A DNA stretch of 64,000 nucleotides, taken from the NCBI GenBank assembly GCA_026214975.1, contig JAOBSW010000381.1:17963-81962 (forward strand), read 5' to 3'. This DNA comes from Gentiana macrophylla (lineage: Eukaryota; Streptophyta; Magnoliopsida; Gentianales; Gentianaceae). The translations under genes and the position numbers were made by a program. The notes beneath the pieces were generated by a model. It was not told the DNA's origin and made no database searches. It worked only from the letters and a program-made list of their open reading frames with translations. Each line of letters begins with the position of its first letter. Positions within the stretch are counted from its first letter, which is position 1. Positions 12,459-23,330 of this stretch are shown here, piece by piece.

Positions 12459-12476
12459 AAGAAGGGATTTATCCGC
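12459..12476 (+). repeat. Right target-site duplication of the LINE
   Basis: Exact copy of 6638-6655. Collapsing the two copies rejoins the copia LTR (6637 to 12477). Confidence 0.93.
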
Positions 12477-12540
12477 TTCCCAAAAGCTTTTAAAAACAAC
12501 AAAATTTTTGAAACTCCACTATAGTCATTCCCGCCTCTAG
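12477..12540 (+). repeat. Right end of the interrupted copia 3' LTR
   Basis: Continues the LTR after the LINE. It ends with a C-rich stretch followed by ctctag, a layout matching the last 60 bases of the LTR at 25535-27326. The exact edge is unclear (12535-12550) because the following bases already code for the minus-strand LINE (ATP motif). Confidence 0.55.
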
Positions 12541-15500
12541 GGGTGGCATAATGATCAACATGAGTTTGAAAAATGTATTTTAGACCTCTAGTATGAGCTT
12601 CAGAAACAAGGATAAAGAGATATGGGGATAGAGGGCCACTTTGCTTGATTCCCCCAGTATTCTAAAACATGGCAGTAGGAACACCATTAACAAGAATATA
12701 AAACCAAGTAAAGGCTGAGTTGAACATGATCAGCCTAAAAAATAACTCCGAGAAGCCAAAATTTATATTTAACGCCTTTAAGAAAGGATAAGAGACACTG
12801 TCAAAGGCCTCTATAACATCAAATTTAAAAATCATGTTATGAACCCTAGCTTTTCTATGCACAAACTAGACCAATTCATGGACAAATAGCACATTGTCTA
12901 CTATGTCTTTCCCCTTCAAAAAGGCAGATTCTTTAGTGGAAATAAGAAGGGGAAGAACGGTTTGTAACCTGGTAGACAAGAGTTTGGTGAGGATCTTGTT
13001 TGCTAAAGTACTTAGAGAAATGGGTCCGAAATTCAAAAAAGAAGCAGGAAATTAATGCCTAGGGATGAGAGTAATAATAGTAGAACCAATACCGTAAAGA
13101 ATATAACCACCAAAAGAAAATGCCTAGTAGCTTCATAAACATCATTTCCCAAAATGTCCCAGCAAGCTCTAAAGAATGTTCCTGACAAACCATCCATGCC
13201 AGTAGAACAGTTTGGGTCTAAATAAAAAATAGCTTGTTTGACTTTCTCCATAGTAGCAGCCTTTGTGAGCTGAGCATTAAGATCATCAGTAAGGATAGTG
13301 TGAATGAATTGAAGAAGATCTTTCATTGCTTCGGTGTCTGTAGTATTATCCCCTCTAAAAACAGCACTATAAAAGTCCATTGCAGCTTGACTTTTTTGTA
13401 TTTCTATTCTCCTGACTTTTTCTTTGGCAGTGGAATAGAAGAAGGCGGTTTTTTTATCTTCCTCTTTAAACCATTTAAATGTTGATCTCTGTCTCTTGAA
13501 TTCTTCCTATTGAGAAATATGGAGGCTATAAAGGGCTTTAGCTGGGGACAAATCTTCTCTATTGACTCTATTAGGAAGGTTGTCATAGATAGATTCCAAG
13601 TGTTTCACTTCCTTTTCACTAGCTTTAACTTTCTCATGAATATCCCTCAAAATATTCTTATTCCAGACTTTAAGATCTTTCTTGAGCCTTTTAAGTTTAT
13701 ACATCATATTATTCATACCATCTATTACAACATAAGGCTGCTCCCAACTATTTTGAACAATCTGATTGAAATTAGCATGCAGTAGCCACAAGTTTTGGAA
13801 TTTAAAAGAGGATTGGCAATTGTGCTTGTTGTTGATAGCATATAAGAGGGAGGAATGATTAGAACTAGTTCTATTTAAAATATGAACAATTTCAGTTGAT
13901 CAGCATCTAACCAAAGAGAATTAAACAACAACATGTCAAGCTTTTCTTTCACATACCTAGCATGTCTCCAACCTAACCAAGTAAACAAGAAGCCAGTAAC
14001 AGGGAGCTCTTGTAGTCCTCTATTTGAAATCCATGCATTGAAGTCTCTCATCTAGCCTTCATTTGGTTGGGGAAGGCCATTGTAATCATCTAGGCTTCTA
14101 ATGGCAATAAACTCACCTCCTACCATCCAAGGAAGATTAAGGTTTGCAATATTATCCAATTTTGACCACATATCAGCCCTAAGGAGCCTTGTACACTTTC
14201 CATCGAAAAAGGAAACCAAAAATATGTTATTCGCATTGAACTTAAGAGTGATTTCCTACTCAATACAACCGATTACATAAACTGTGGCATGGCAATTATT
14301 CAAGAAAGGCCAAAGCTTATCATTGTGAGCCACAAAACAATCAGTAAAACCTAGATTGAGTTTATTGCTACTAATAAAAGTAAATGATTGATGTAAGTCA
14401 AATAGATGACACATTTTACAATGTTTTACCCCTAATCATCATGCGTTTATTGATGTTTTCGTATCAATTCGAGCAATTATTGTGATGATTTGGACCATTT
14501 TGTGTATATTGTAAATATTATAAAAACCAACTCTTTTGTTGATTATCTAGGCTTATTAGCCAATTCTGTTATCAGATTCATGCATGGCATCTTTGTGTAT
14601 TTGTTTTGCAGCACATATACCAGAGATTAGATATTGGAATGTCAAAGCTTGAGATTTGATAATGGATCAATCCAATGCATCAAAGGCATGAAATGCATAC
14701 TTTGAAGATAAATGGTTTACGCCGATCGTCTTCTGGCGTACGCCAATAGCATCTAGAGCTATCAGAGAGTTTTCCTTCACAAATGGTTTACACCAAATGT
14801 ATAATGGCGTGCACCAATGATTTCAAATTCCTGCCCAAATTGAGATATCTGACTTGCTAAGGATGCATTAAATGCTTGATGTTAGCCTCAAGCACCTGTC
14901 AGAGACTGGCGTCCATGAATCATACATGGTGTACGTCAGTCATGCACAAAGAGACAATGGTTTACGCCAGCAAGGCATTGGCGCACGCCAATAGGTGCAG
15001 ATTTATGATTTAAGTAAAACATTTACCCTCTCACCAAACATTCTACACTTACCACACTATCCCAAGGATTGAAGGCACTTCAACCTCAAGGCTCTCCTTG
15101 CCAAAATCCTTCAAAATTTAGCTTTTGATTCCATTGTAAACATTAACAATTCTTAGTTTGATTTCTAGAATTATTTGTTGACCATGTTTTCATATTTTTT
15201 GGTGTATAACTCCATTGAATCTTCTCCAAGTTGAATGTAGTTTCCTTCTACAAGTTCATAGCTTTTAGTTGGTAAATGCTTAGTCTTTACATTGATTTAA
15301 TTGTTCTGATTGATATGAATTCTATTCTTTACATGTTGAAACTTATATCCATGAGTGGCTAGTTCTCCACTAGCCAAGATAATGTGTTTGTGATAATTTA
15401 ATCTCTATTAGTTGATTGGGAATGTAGTTTTGATTCGTAGCTTCATTTGTGTTGTATATCTTCTCCTATTTGCGAGGTAAGACTTGTTCGTGTTGCAGTA

Positions 15501-16189
15501 ATTTTCCAATACTTTCACACACACACACACAAACTTAGTTGAGACCGAAAGGGGATATTAGGTGTGGGAAAAGAGATGGGAGAACCGGAAAGTAAAATTG
15601 ACCTTAAGTGGAACTCAATTTCTTATCCTGAGGTCATTGTTAGTTCATTGCTCTCAAGAACTTCATCATGTTGAATCATTAGGTCTAGGGTTCTTAGACC
15701 AAGGAGGTGGCAAAGAGTAGTTCCGTACCCTTGTATGAGGGGGAATTGCTAGCTTAAGAGTGCACCGATTACACACACTTGAAAACCATTGGAAGGTTGG
15801 TAGGTAGTTCATTCCCATGACACTAGTAGAGATTGGCTTGATCAATGCATTGTCTTGGCTAGGCCTTTAATCCTTTGATCACCCGTTTTTAGTATAATTG
15901 ATCCTTAGAATATTTATTTTCTTGTTTAATTGCGACTTAGATCAAGATAATCATAGCTTTTCAGTACGTAACCTCACAATCCCTATGGGATACGACCTTG
16001 AAAACTTACTAGACAATTGACCCGATACACTGCCGGTGAGATTGAACACCTAGAAAAGTCTGATCAAGGATATCATGGGTTCAAAAATATCTAAAAGGGA
16101 AATTTTGTGGATTTTAATGAACTTTGTTGGGTTTCTAAAGGATGTTTTACCCTTAAGACCCTTATATTCCAAAAAAGGTAGTTAATCAT
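12541..16189 (-). pseudogene. LINE ORF2 remnant (endonuclease and RT), minus strand
   Basis: The start is MINYLFWNIR at 16189, the typical first motif of the endonuclease domain. The reading is interrupted by the solo LTR 14407-16049 and resumes with FTFIS and, further on, LPWMVGGEF (about 14120-14095). The region between endonuclease and RT (13791-13507) and the RT fingers and palm (13380-13150, DGLSGTFFRACWDILG; 12862-12662, KFDVIEAFDSVSYPFL) are recognisable in separate frames. The FADD catalytic box would lie left of 12541 and is lost. Non-functional. Confidence 0.82.
14407..16049 (+). mobile_element. Solo LTR of a Ty3 (Athila/Tat-like) element
   Basis: A 1.64-kb block with TG...CA-like ends interrupts ORF2 of the minus LINE. 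The flanks are ATAGA (14402-14406) and CTAGA (16050-16054), a 5-bp duplication with one mismatch. Deleting the block restores one continuous LINE reading frame across the join. Its right end carries the 'ctatgggatacgacctt' block that is common just before the primer site in Athila/Tat LTRs. At 14710-15000 there are four pairs of a dyad motif (TTTACGCC with GGCGTACGCC). No internal element sequence follows, so it is a solo LTR. A (CA)n run lies at about 15516-15532. Confidence 0.75.
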
Positions 16190-16199
16190 GGTGGCTGAG

Positions 16200-17569
16200 C
16201 ATCCTTAAGAACTGAAGATCTAGTACTAACAATATGTCTCATAGGAATGTTGTTTCTTCTTTTAGTTACCATCTAAAAGCCTAATTGTCAATTTGAACAG
16301 ATTTATTTTCTTCCATAGCTTCCTTCATTTGAAATCTTCTATTGAACTCCTCATATGCAGCTTTTAAGACTAGGTATCTGAGCATGCTTTGTCAATATGG
16401 TGTATTCTGGTCTTGCATTCTCTGAAACATAGCCTTGATTATGGGATTCCATATCCAAGTTAGGGAGGATACTATCATCTATGCCATCCTCATTTATTAA
16501 GGGATTAAGGTGCATACTGTATTGACTTAAATGATTTTTTTTTGTTCCCCCACTTGCCTATATTGATCCACATTTCCAACTTCTATGTTGCTTAGATTCT
16601 ATGTGTCATTCATAGCATCAGTAGAAGATGGCATGATCCATCATTTGCTCGAGGTAATTGCCCAGTGCATTCCTATTTTTCTCGGTGTGGTGTTGATAGG
16701 TGTGTGTATGTATCTCGCTTAGGCTACTCTGCTTTGTTGTTGCCCTTGTACATATATTATAGGTTGTTTTTCTCCAAACACTCGGGTGGGGACCTCATGC
16801 TCTACTTCTTCAATTATCCACCTTTGCTCGGATTTTGTTTCTCTTGAGGATAGGTTTGCTATGGGTTTTTAATTCTACAATCTTCTACAAGATGACCAAT
16901 ATGACAACAATTGATACAATATTAATGCATCTCAATTTCCAACTCCACAAGTTGCCAAAAACATGAATAATCACCCTGTTGGATCCTAAGTTTTCACGGG
17001 AGAGGCTTCAATAGGTCAATCTCAACCCGATTGAGCGGTTGGGGTTGTTTGAGAGATGTTGTTGAGGCATCGACTCTCAAAATCTTACCAAAACATGATA
17101 CAATCCCTTTAAGAGCTTCAACTTTCATCAGATGTGCATGCAGTTTTTACAAAAGAATCCAAGAGGGGGCAATTGAAGACTCAACATCAACATGAAATAT
17201 GGCGCCCATTTAAGTATACGCATTGGTTTATTAGTGACAAAACATTGACTACGTAATTAGAGCTGAATGAAATCCTTTTCAAAGTGAAATCGATAAGAAC
17301 ATGTTTCGAATCAAGAACACCTACCGAGTACTTTTCTGCATAATTCTGTACTTCCAAAAAAATGCTTAATCGCATCAAGATTCGGCTTACCTTGAGAAAA
17401 CATTCCAATTAAGTCATATTGGAAGGGCGATGCCAAGCTATCGATCAGTTCTTTGGGAAAGCGAATTGCAATCTCCCCTTTATAAGAAGCAATTTCCCTG
17501 CATGAATTTTAAGGGAAGAGGTCGATTTGGCTGAAGAACTTGAGCATATGTTTTCTCCACCAAAGCCAT
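16200..17569 (-). pseudogene. LINE ORF1 remnant (DUF4283 and zinc knuckle), minus strand
   Basis: Read right to left. The start is MALVEKTYAQVLQ at 17569, then a PNRPLPLK motif. The DUF4283 domain follows (GVLDSKHVLIDF at about 17330-17290, then NGRHISC). A CCHC knuckle, C-I-N-C-C-H-I-G-H-L-V-E-D-C, lies at 16918-16877. Several stops and shifts are present. Family role: RNA-binding protein of the LINE particle. The C-terminal variable part (16200-16870) is low in recognisable motifs. Confidence 0.75.
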
Positions 17570-17576
17570 CGAACGA

Positions 17577-18043
17577 TGTTAAAGATCAAATGGTTACTAT
17601 TGTACAAAAACCAATTGGTGTTAATACTTTATTTCCTTATCATTTAAGAGTGTGGGCAATCTGTCCCAACACCCCCTCAAGTGTTGGCAATCTGTCCAAC
17701 ACGTGCACAATTCGTTTTTCAAGAGTGTGGGCGATCTCTCCCAACACCCCCCTCAAGTGTGGCAATCTCTCCCAACACTTGCATTTTTTTTAAAATAATG
17801 TTTCAACCAGGGTTCGATCTCGTGACATCTGGCTCCGATACCATGTTAAGATCAAGCGCTGGCTGTTGTACTAAAGCAATTGGTGTTAATAAAATTGCTA
17901 CTTCATTTCCTTATCATTTAAGAGTGTGGGAAATCTGTCCCAACACCCCCCCACCCCCCCACCCCCCCCCCCCTCAAGTGTTGGTAATCTGTCCAATACT
18001 TGCACAATTTGTTTTTCTAGAGTGTGGGCAATCTCTCCCAACA
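17577..18043 (-). mobile_element. TRIM: miniature LTR retrotransposon
   Basis: A complete terminal-repeat retrotransposon in miniature, 467 bp. The LTRs are 17577-17746 (170 bp) and 17844-18043 (200 bp, longer by a poly-C expansion at 17946-17973). Both start TGTTAA and end CCCAACA. The 97-bp internal part has a polypurine tract at its left edge (plus strand cccccctcaagtg, 17747-17759). At its right edge is an initiator-tRNA-Met primer site (TGGTATCGGAGCC on the minus strand, 17831-17843). The flanks are AACGA (17572-17576 and 18044-18048), an exact 5-bp target duplication. It encodes nothing and must have been mobilised by another copia element. Confidence 0.9.
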
Positions 18044-18048
18044 AACGA

Positions 18049-18302
18049 TTACCAATCAGACAGAAAACTAGAAAATATAAGAAGAAAGTAGGAAAGCAAA
18101 AGGCAAATAGGGTGAAAAGAGAGGCGGAGAAGAAGAAGATTTAGTGAATGGAGCTAATCCGGCCAAATTTCAGTCATTGGAAGATTTCATATTAGAAAGT
18201 TCAGTTGGAATGACTATTTCTAGCTCATCACTTCCTTAACCATTTTCTATAACCAATTCAAAAATTATTACGCCATTTTTGCTCACCGTAGTTTGTTGCG
18301 GG
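18049..18302. other. No gene seen (probable LINE 5' UTR)
   Basis: A-rich stretch after the TRIM, without a convincing ORF. By position it should be the 5' UTR of the minus LINE, but I cannot see an end or target duplication for that element. Confidence 0.4.
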
Positions 18303-18789
18303 GTAGGACTGCGAGTGAACCGGGCTACTCGTACTCGATTTGAAAAAAAGTTTGACTCGATTCATTTTTCTTAGCTTGAGCTCAATTCAAGCTATTCGAA
18401 CAATTAACCGAGCTGATCTCGAGTTTCAAAATAAAGTAATGAGTAACTCACGAATTAATCGAGTTATATTAAATAATTATATATATAAAATTCAGTATTT
18501 AATTGTATTTTATATACTTCATTAATTAATAGTCGAGTCCAGTATTAGACGAGTAAGCTCGATCTTCTCATATTCAATAAAAAAATAATGAATTCTTTTA
18601 AAAAAAGAAGATCGAGCTCACGAGCCGAGTCGAGTTACATCGAGTATTTGATTTGAGTCGAGTTCGATTGTGCCTTTTAGCGGCGTCAACGAGTTCGGAC
18701 CAAGTTTCAAGCCCGGATTTTCTTAGTCTAGTGACTCTAGTCGAGCTCGAGCCCTGAAGTGTATCGACTTGGTTTCAATTACACCCGTA
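18303..18789. mobile_element. MITE-like repeat rich in TCGAG words
   Basis: About 490 bp with many TCGAG/CTCGA words and imperfect terminal inverted repeats: TAGGACTGCGAGTGAACC on the left and, inverted, TACGGGTGTAATTGAAACC on the right. These resemble the 'GGGTGTAAACGAACCGAGC' ends of small hAT-like plant MITEs. No clear 8-bp duplication is visible, so the superfamily is uncertain. Confidence 0.45.
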
Positions 18790-19136
18790 TTGCAGAGGAG
18801 TCACAGCGATCACAATTCTAGACATAATTATATTTAAAAAATAATTCCTAAACCGGTGTAAATATGTTTATTAACTGCATTAACCGACATTCATTATGTC
18901 CACGCATTGACATGTAGACTACACTTTTACTCATTTTCAAAAGGCAGAAGTGTGTAGAGTGAAGGCCACAACCTATTACACATGACATTTGGTACAACTG
19001 GTAAATATGATCGAATAATTTTAGGTTTTATGATGGCATGATTTCTTAAAGTCATAACTACATAAGATCAAGATTTACAAGATTCTTTTCGAAAAAAAAT
19101 TACACAAAGCACAAACATATAACAAACCCATTAGGC
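18790..19136. other. No gene seen
   Basis: AT-rich sequence between two MITEs. I see no ORF, repeat or RNA gene. Confidence 0.5.
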
Positions 19137-19296
19137 CGTTACAAGACAAACATTTTTTTTGCCATGTTAGTTTTTGCCTCACAAAACCAAAAATGTTGCT
19201 ATATACATACTTTTAACCACAGTAGTATGTCAAATTAGTCATATTTTTGTGTTGCGGCAAAAACTAATATGGCAAAATAGTGTTTTTCTTGTAGTG
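19137..19296. mobile_element. CACTA-type MITE
   Basis: 160 bp. The right end, inverted, reads CACTACAAGAAAAACA. The left end reads CGTTACAAGACAAACA, a degenerate match. Inside, GCCATGTTAGTTTTTGCC (19160-19177) pairs with GGCAAAAACTAATATGGC (19256-19273), giving a long hairpin. No ORF. The 3-bp target duplication is not evident. Confidence 0.65.
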
Positions 19297-19301
19297 CGTA
19301 T

Positions 19302-19583
19302 TCACTGCAGTCCTGTCTGTGGAATCACAAGCTTACTTTCTGAGTATGTTCCGCTCATGGAATTCCCACGTGACTGCTCCATATATTGTGGATGCATCTC
19401 TACTGTTACGTCTTCAGAAGAATAGTTTACTGTTTCTTGCCTTCTCCGGGTTTGGAAAAGCCGGTATAATGAATAACATAGTACCCGCAAGGCTACAAGT
19501 ATGCTTATGATTAGGAAAGCAGAAAATATGTAAGACACTGCAGATGAGTTGCTACAGCCAAAAAGAATACCTAAGCATACCAT
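19302..19583 (-). CDS. Possible last exon of a membrane protein (unidentified)
   Basis: A 93-codon reading that does not look like any transposon protein. It has one clear hydrophobic segment (residues about 14-34, SYIFSAFLIISILVALRVL), then a basic stop-transfer cluster (TRRRQE). The tail is hydrophilic and acidic/serine-rich (SSEDVTVEMHPQY) and ends in IPQTGLQ. This is the shape of a single-pass membrane protein with a cytosolic tail. The ATG used may not be the true start. Upstream on the minus strand an open stretch (CHGVSKYIPVSAEEV at about 19680) could be a preceding exon. I do not recognise the family. It could be a gene fragment or chance. Confidence 0.35.
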   Translation of the reverse strand: MVCLGILFGCSNSSAVSYIFSAFLIISILVALRVLCYSLYRLFQTRRRQETVNYSSEDVTVEMHPQYMEQSRGNSMSGTYSESKLVIPQTGLQ

Positions 19584-20083
19584 TGCATATGATGAATATG
19601 AATATACTAGCTAGGAAAAGAAAAAAGCTAAGGTAAATAGGTAACTGAATTCCTGACTTCTTCAGCTGATACTGGTATATACTTTGAAACACCATGGCAC
19701 GTCTTGCATTATTAAAGATGATTTAGAATATTCTTACAGTTTACTTTTTCACTTTTAGATACGGTTTAGTCGTTGTCGACATTGTGGGTGGCAATTAGAA
19801 TAATTTGTCTAGTAATCAAAACGAATGGATAAAGATTAAAGTAAACCAAAGGTAGTGAGTGCAATTGCTTGGTGAAGAAGCTAATGATTTGCTTTTGTGA
19901 TCAAAATAAAATAATATTTTTCCATCTATTATCATCATATTTGATTGGTTTTACGTATTGAGTTTCGAAATTTTGAATTTGCTTAACCATCATTACAATC
20001 AAAGTAGTGAAAACAAATACTGTGTATATTTCATATTGTGTGTTGCTAAAAATAAGAGTTGGTGATATCCTTACTTCTGACGG
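19584..20083. other. No gene seen
   Basis: AT-rich, mostly non-coding. If the ORF at 19302-19583 is an exon, this holds its intron and an upstream exon near 19680. Otherwise nothing recognisable. Confidence 0.4.
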
Positions 20084-20380
20084 TGTTAGGATCAAACGCT
20101 TACCGTCGCTTACACACGGGTAGGCAGGGCTGCTGTCAACCCCAACAATCCCCACAACACATTTCAGCTATAGGTAACCTCGCACTGATACCGTGGTACT
20201 AAACCAATTGATGATAGTAAATGTGCTACTATATTTTGTTATACCACATGTTTTTTCTGTTACTATATTTTGTTAGTAAACGTGCAAGTATATTTTGCCA
20301 TACCACACATATTTTCTACGTCTCGGTCGAACCTGCTTACACATGGGCAGACACAACTCTTGGCAACCTCAATAGACGGT
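20084..20380 (-). repeat. Possible decayed TRIM-like repeat
   Basis: TGTTAGGATCAAACGC at 20084 looks like the start of a copia-type LTR. GCACTGATACC at 20188-20198 looks like an inverted Met primer site. A word GCTTACACACGGG...GGCAACC-like recurs about 230 bp apart (20110-20145 and 20333-20372). The arrangement is only suggestive. Confidence 0.25.
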
Positions 20381-20924
20381 CTATTCTAATAGGAAATCTA
20401 TACATCAAAATTACCCTGACTATAACATGTCTCACATTAACCAATAGCGCCTACATTACAATTAATGTTGTAAAAGTATGTTGTATTTTACACAAACGTT
20501 GAGGTGATAGGATTTTCCTGCTTTTTTATTAATTCGTTATTAAAAATAAATCAATAAAAGTTTCAATAACCTAAACAATTCTTAAATACAGCGTTTCCAT
20601 GCTTTTTGTCGAAATATTTATAAGAAGATTTGTGCAAAAACGACGATGCTCAAAATATTTGCTACCTAAATCGGGTACTCGGACATCGTAAGGATAACGC
20701 AATTACTGCAAAGGGTGGACTTGTTGGTGAGCTATAACTAGATGAATGCAGGATTGGTTGCCTATGTACTCTTGTAGATTTAAGGGATCAAGCTTTGGTA
20801 AAGTATTGTTACTCAACGTTGTTATTAAGGTTCGAGAAGACGATCATTTTATAGGCTTCCCTCGCAGAAGGAGTTAAGGATGCCTTTATTTGCGTCATGG
20901 TCTGTTCGTATCAAGTGCTTTACA
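20381..20924. other. No gene seen
   Basis: AT-rich sequence without a convincing ORF or repeat. Confidence 0.4.
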
Positions 20925-21416
20925 TGTGCCTCCCTTGTCCCGGATACTGAATCATTATCCGGAAAAGAACGCCTGGCACACATATAATTAAATTTTATCC
21001 AATTATATACGTAATTCTTGCATAGAAAACATCAGAGTCCAAGGCGGAAGATTATACGACAGACTCGGGCAACTAAAACAACTAACAAAACGATCGAAAG
21101 CAGCACAGGCTGCACCTAATACATCTTCAAAAGACTTTATTGCAACTGTAAAATACAATAAACCCATTACAACTTGATATCCACAAACTCAACTAATTGA
21201 TTTCTATCATTACAAAGGTAATTGAGTCTGTACCCAATTAACAACAGAATAAAGAATGACAAACTTCAATTGCACCATCTTTGGGTCACTCCTTAGTGGC
21301 CTCGAAAACAACCTACAATAAACCACCGTCTTGGGGTGAGAGACAATAAAGAAAGGGGGTAAGTACATGCGTACTTAGTAAGGGGTAGAAGATTTGGTTG
21401 CAATTAAATAACAAAT
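20925..21416 (-). repeat. Fragment of a large LTR family (left piece)
   Basis: Shares order and words with 45177-45620. Both have a start with C-rich words, then a GATAC-TGA/CGAGTC-TATC-GGAAA block, a TGGCACAC/CGGCACGC word, and a 'ggtaagtac...tactta/ctcaat...aggggtagaag' block at the end. It is interrupted at 21417 by a solo copia LTR and resumes at 23101. Strand follows the 45177 copy. Confidence 0.55.
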
Positions 21417-23095
21417 TCTTGGTCCCTTTGAAAGGCTATGGACAAATTTAGAGTGACGGTGAATAAACTTGTCACTTGAAACTTTTTCTAGGAGTTAAGA
21501 TAACCTTGCTGAGATTTAGTTTGCTGGCTATTTCTACAGCTGAGTTAAATACAACGGATTAATTATCAAGCCTTTTTAAGATTTTGTTGTTCTGTTGAAA
21601 TATGTTGTGCTGAGTTTGGTGAACTTCAGTTGAGTGCTTTGTGTGAATTAATCAATTGGAATGTCAGCAGTTGCTGGAAAGTAAATACTGTAAAGTAAAT
21701 TGCAGTAAATAAATGTGTAGAATAAATGAAGAAATAAAACGGGATGTTTATAGTGGTTTTAGGTGGTGTAATCCTGTTAGTACACTCTTCTCCTGTGATG
21801 TTGAAGGAAATTCACTAGTTCTCTTTGAGGTACATGTACAAAAATTCTTAGCATGATTGTCCTTGACTAATACTAGCTTCACAGTCTAAACACTTGGTTA
21901 AAAGTTAGAATTGCCGCTTCTCAAAATGTTCCACTGGTCCATGAAGGGTTAAATTGCCTCTTCACCAGCTCCACCACACACAGTCTCCCTGACTGCAACA
22001 ACTGTCCTTGACACCTTCACTAGATGCCTCACAGTCTTGAACATTTGATTGAATCAAAGCTAGTTTTGGATCAAGTAAGTGATTCAGCTTAAGAATCTTA
22101 AAGTGGTCGAATAACGAGTAGATCGTTGAACACTAGACACTTGAATATTTTCAGGATCTCCTCAACATAAGCTCAGAGATGATGATGGTATAGACTTAGC
22201 AGATGTTCAGAGCATCTTGCAAAAATGCTTGTAAACTTCGTATCTATTGGTTTTTTTCATCCTTGTTGCTAAGTCCTCTATTTATAGATTGAAATCCAAC
22301 TTTCGAATTTTTGAATTCCCAACGGTCATATTGGATTCCATTGAATATGCCATCATCTTGTCAGACTTTCAGTGTCCTTTCTGACATGTTCAGACTATCA
22401 ACCAATCAGAATGCTTGATCATCAACTTTCAAAAACATTTCAGCATGTTATCCTGATTAGCTGACTTTTACTCAGCTGTACAGATGTTTAAAATTTCTAG
22501 CAGTCAGCTGGGTTTTGAAAGAACCCAGCATTTCATCAGTTTCTCATCTGAGTATCTTCTTTTCACCTGATATTGATTTTGTGAGATCAGAGTACACTAT
22601 CATCTAGTGTTAACTATGATCATTTAATCTTATTGACCTTGTGGATCTTAGACCTTCAATACAAGATATATAAAATCAGCTCAGGCAATCACATACTTAT
22701 CTGAATTCTAGCCTTATAGTCTCGGCTTAAATCTTCATTAAGTGTGTCTGAAACCTCAGCCTTCTGTCTTCAAAACTGAGTTTGTTTCCTCAGTCTTCAT
22801 AACTGAGTTTCACCCCTCAGGCTTCAGTTCTCAGCACTGGTAAAGTCAGCTGAGTTTGAAACCTCAGTAGACTAACTAGATTTTCAGCAGAAATTTTAGA
22901 CTCCACTAAATCGTATAGAATGTTTATTACAGTGCTTGTCTGATTTAACCTATACAATAATCAAACTCTTTTAAACCTATACATTTAGCTCTAGACATAT
23001 TTTAGCTTTTCACTATAATAGCTAGTTTTAGCACTTCATTAATGGGGTTAAAACAAACAAAACAATCATCATCAAGACAAATAATTTTATTACTA

Positions 23096-23100
<5 letters not shown>
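21417..23100 (-). mobile_element. Solo LTR of the Sirevirus-like copia family
   Basis: The reverse complement of this block matches the LTR at 25535-27326 along its whole length. The left end (cTTGGTCCCTTTGAAAGGC) equals the inverted LTR end. The middle has 'ccttgac...cttcacagtct' and the 'ctcttctcctgtgatgttg' block. The right end carries atcatcatcaagacaaa before ...ATACA. Length about 1.68 kb. The terminal TG is mutated and no clean 5-bp duplication is seen (CAAAT versus TACAT). No internal sequence adjoins it, so it is a solo LTR or the remnant of one. Confidence 0.78.
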
Positions 23101-23126
<26 letters not shown>

Positions 23127-23330
23127 ACATGATAAGTTCTACAAACTCTACCACATAGCTTGTAACATGAGATCATAGTCACCATCCACTAGATCACATA
23201 GTATAACCTTGCATAAGTAAGTTTATTACATCAAGATCAAAGGGCACTGCGCATGGTGAAGACTGCACCACGACACAAGGAGCATCTCTTAAGGGCACGG
23301 ACGTAGGTCTCCGTATGGGTTTTACACGAG
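23101..23330 (-). repeat. Fragment of the large LTR family (right piece)
   Basis: Starts with a (TA)n microsatellite at about 23108-23127. The stretch near 23236 (caaagggcactgcgcatggt) matches caagggcactacgcatggt near 45752 in the big LTR. It therefore continues the left piece at 20925-21416 across the copia solo LTR. It fades into Athila/Tat gag near 23330. Confidence 0.5.

Larger units (their letters stand above)
2100..12540 (+). mobile_element. Sirevirus-like Ty1/copia element, broken and interrupted
   Basis: A plus-strand copia element that lacks its 5' LTR and gag start. It runs gag (2240-3748), protease-integrase-RT start (3934-5735), then directly into LTR sequence (5736-6655), which resumes at 12477-12540 after an inserted LINE. 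Most of RT and all of RNase H are missing. The domain order protease-integrase-RT is diagnostic of Ty1/copia. The gag tail shares the words GKGRL and WNV with the second copia at 27.4-28.7 kb, so the two are related. The outer right edge sits near 12540, where minus-strand LINE sequence begins. Confidence 0.8.
12541..17569 (-). mobile_element. Minus-strand LINE, 3' truncated, host of three insertions
   Basis: An L1-type plant LINE on the minus strand. ORF1 is 17569-16200 and ORF2 16189-12541. The ORF2 C-terminus, 3' UTR and tail are missing on the left, where the copia LTR begins. A solo LTR (14407-16049) interrupts ORF2. A TRIM (17577-18043) lies just upstream of the ORF1 start. The RT piece (GIKQ-GPLSPYL, then ATP) resembles the LINE at 38.3-41.3 kb more than the plus LINE next door. 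The 5' UTR probably continues beyond 18048, but its end is not visible. Confidence 0.85.

Noticed and set aside
20084..20380. Second TRIM
   Set aside because: Only a primer-like word and a diverged 35-bp repeat are visible; paired LTR ends and a target duplication are missing, so it is listed only as a low-confidence repeat.
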